From the NCBI GenBank assembly GCA_947497905.1, contig CANMIH010000001.1, forward strand, positions 248,001-312,000: a stretch of 64,000 bases of DNA. The letters run 5' to 3'. The stretch is from an uncultured Pelagimonas sp. Lineage in GTDB: Bacteria > Pseudomonadota > Alphaproteobacteria > Rhodobacterales > Rhodobacteraceae. The notes under the pieces were generated by a model, which saw only the letters and a program-made list of their open reading frames with translations, ran no database searches and had not been told where the DNA came from. This document shows, in pieces, positions 63,080-64,000 of this stretch; within the stretch, counting starts at the first letter, position 1; the number at the start of each line of letters is the position of its first letter. A program made the translations under genes and the position numbers.

Positions 63080-64000
63080 TTAACTGCCTTCGGCTTTGAT
63101 GGCTTTGGCCACGCGTGCGCGAAACCGCATGGCCCCAGCGTCGAGACCCAGATTGAGATAGCCTGATTTCCGTTTGGCCATGCCCTTTTGGACGTACTCA
63201 AGCACATCTTTGTCTTCGTTGAAGGCCATCACAGCCCCATCAAACATACGCTTCGAAATCTCTTCGTCATCGGCATGCATGTTGCGATGCTGGAACCAGA
63301 AGTACATTGAGCTGTGTTCATCCACCGGCGTGATGAAGTTGTACGAGATATTCACCAGCGCATTGGGCGAGATCGGCCCGTCTTTCTCCCCTTCACCGAC
63401 AGGTGCATAGACCGACATATTGATGGCGGTCGAGGGCAGACGGCATTCGTAGTGCTGTTTCCGGTCACAGTTCGGTCCAAAGGGAAGCAGCGGTTTGTAA
63501 TAAGGCGCTGGCGCCTCATCAAAAATCCAGCGCGAAACAATGACACCGTCCTTGGTTTCCTCCAGATCGAGGGGCCGATTGTCGGTGCCAGCCCCTGCAA
63601 ATGAGGTCAGGTGCACCCAGGCCACGTGCGAAGGGTCGAGAAGATTATCGGTGATATAGAGATAGTGGCAGGCCATCTCCATCGCGCCCTTTTGGGTCTT
63701 GCCCCAGCTTGGGTTGTCGAAGTTGGGAATGTCGAGGATCAGATCCCGGTCTGCCGTCTCGGCCTCACCCATCCACAGCCACAAAAACCCCCAGCGGTCC
63801 TCGGCGGCATAGGAATGCACTGCGGCGCGGCGTGGTGGGTTGTCGAGCTGCGTAGGGGCGATCACACACTCACCGGTACAATCAAAGGTCAGCCCGTGAT
63901 AGCCACAGACCACATGATCGCCTTCGATGGTGCCCCGCGACAGGGGTAGTTTGCGGTGGGGGCAGGCGTCCTCGAGCGCAATCGCCATGCCCTTGGTGTC
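63080..64000 (-). CDS. Rieske-type aromatic ring-hydroxylating oxygenase / O-demethylase alpha subunit (5' end outside window)
   Basis: The frame is open to the window edge, so 306 residues of the C-terminal part are seen, probably all but about 35. The Rieske cluster reads ACPHRKLPLSRG and VVCGYHGLTFD (C-x-H, C-x2-H). Mononuclear iron ligands are visible in DNLLDPSHVAWVH with a later Asp, as in vanillate O-demethylase (VanA) and related single-component oxygenases. Electrons would come from a reductase not in view. The ATG at 63988 is internal, not the start. Substrate is unknown; likely an aromatic ether or N-heterocycle. Confidence 0.88.
   Translation of the reverse strand, partial: DTKGMAIALEDACPHRKLPLSRGTIEGDHVVCGYHGLTFDCTGECVIAPTQLDNPPRRAAVHSYAAEDRWGFLWLWMGEAETADRDLILDIPNFDNPSWGKTQKGAMEMACHYLYITDNLLDPSHVAWVHLTSFAGAGTDNRPLDLEETKDGVIVSRWIFDEAPAPYYKPLLPFGPNCDRKQHYECRLPSTAINMSVYAPVGEGEKDGPISPNALVNISYNFITPVDEHSSMYFWFQHRNMHADDEEISKRMFDGAVMAFNEDKDVLEYVQKGMAKRKSGYLNLGLDAGAMRFRARVAKAIKAEGS

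Overview
The window is a 64-kb piece of chromosome from a marine alphaproteobacterium of the Rhodobacterales (Roseobacter group). The evidence is the pccB/pccA/mcm propionyl-CoA module with its group-typical small genes, an aa3 oxidase gene ctaD preceded by an FnrL-type box, a long FolB, the hdaA-ppk-ppx block, a type-3 (short) ProS, and the high-GC codon usage. No phage, insertion sequence, CRISPR array or rRNA operon is visible. The gene content is mostly core chromosome, with one catabolic-looking group at the right edge. All functional calls are from reading the sequence; no database search was run.

Left part (1-10.2 kb): propionyl-CoA to succinyl-CoA. It holds the C-terminal part of pccB, a cupin and two small proteins in overlapping reading frames, two tiny lipoproteins, pccA, a lipoprotein, a DUF4174 protein, a sulfotransferase-like protein and mcm, closed by a strong terminator. 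10.2-17.1 kb: a GNAT acetyltransferase, nhaA, a VOC protein, a TerB-DnaJ protein, an EEP phosphodiesterase-like protein and a hybrid histidine kinase. 17.1-22.9 kb, minus strand: perM, hdaA, ppk, ppx, combining DnaA inactivation and polyphosphate metabolism. 22.9-28 kb: a tetR gene divergent from a membrane gene, a fasciclin protein, proS, a merR gene divergent from a membrane gene, a DUF2937 protein.

27.4-36.1 kb, minus strand: glmM, folP, folB (cell wall and folate synthesis), a SleB-type hydrolase, a PPDK-like protein with a degenerate ATP-binding half, and a trypsin-fold protein that has lost catalytic residues. 36.3-40 kb: glyQ, a DUF6446 protein, glyS. 40-47.4 kb: an EamA exporter, ilvC divergent from two overlapping Lrp/AsnC genes, a class V aminotransferase, ubiH-like, a HAD nucleotidase and a GntR regulator. 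47.4-53.8 kb: a GspE-N/GT2 fusion glycosyltransferase, carA, a YqeY protein, a second glycosyltransferase, a DUF2244 protein, a small protein and a GntR regulator. 53.8-58.8 kb: ctaD, two small ORFs, lipB, a membrane LytTR protein, a DUF2306 protein and tRNA-Leu(GAG).

Right edge (58.8-64 kb): tdh-kbl (threonine to glycine) and then an AhpD-fold protein, a protein resembling the M29/dihydroxypyridine-dioxygenase superfamily, and a Rieske oxygenase. These last three may be part of an undescribed aromatic or N-heterocycle pathway that continues past the window. The clearest regulatory finds are two matched operator palindromes 42 bp apart at a tetR gene, a textbook MerR promoter with a 20-bp spacer, and the FnrL box at ctaD.
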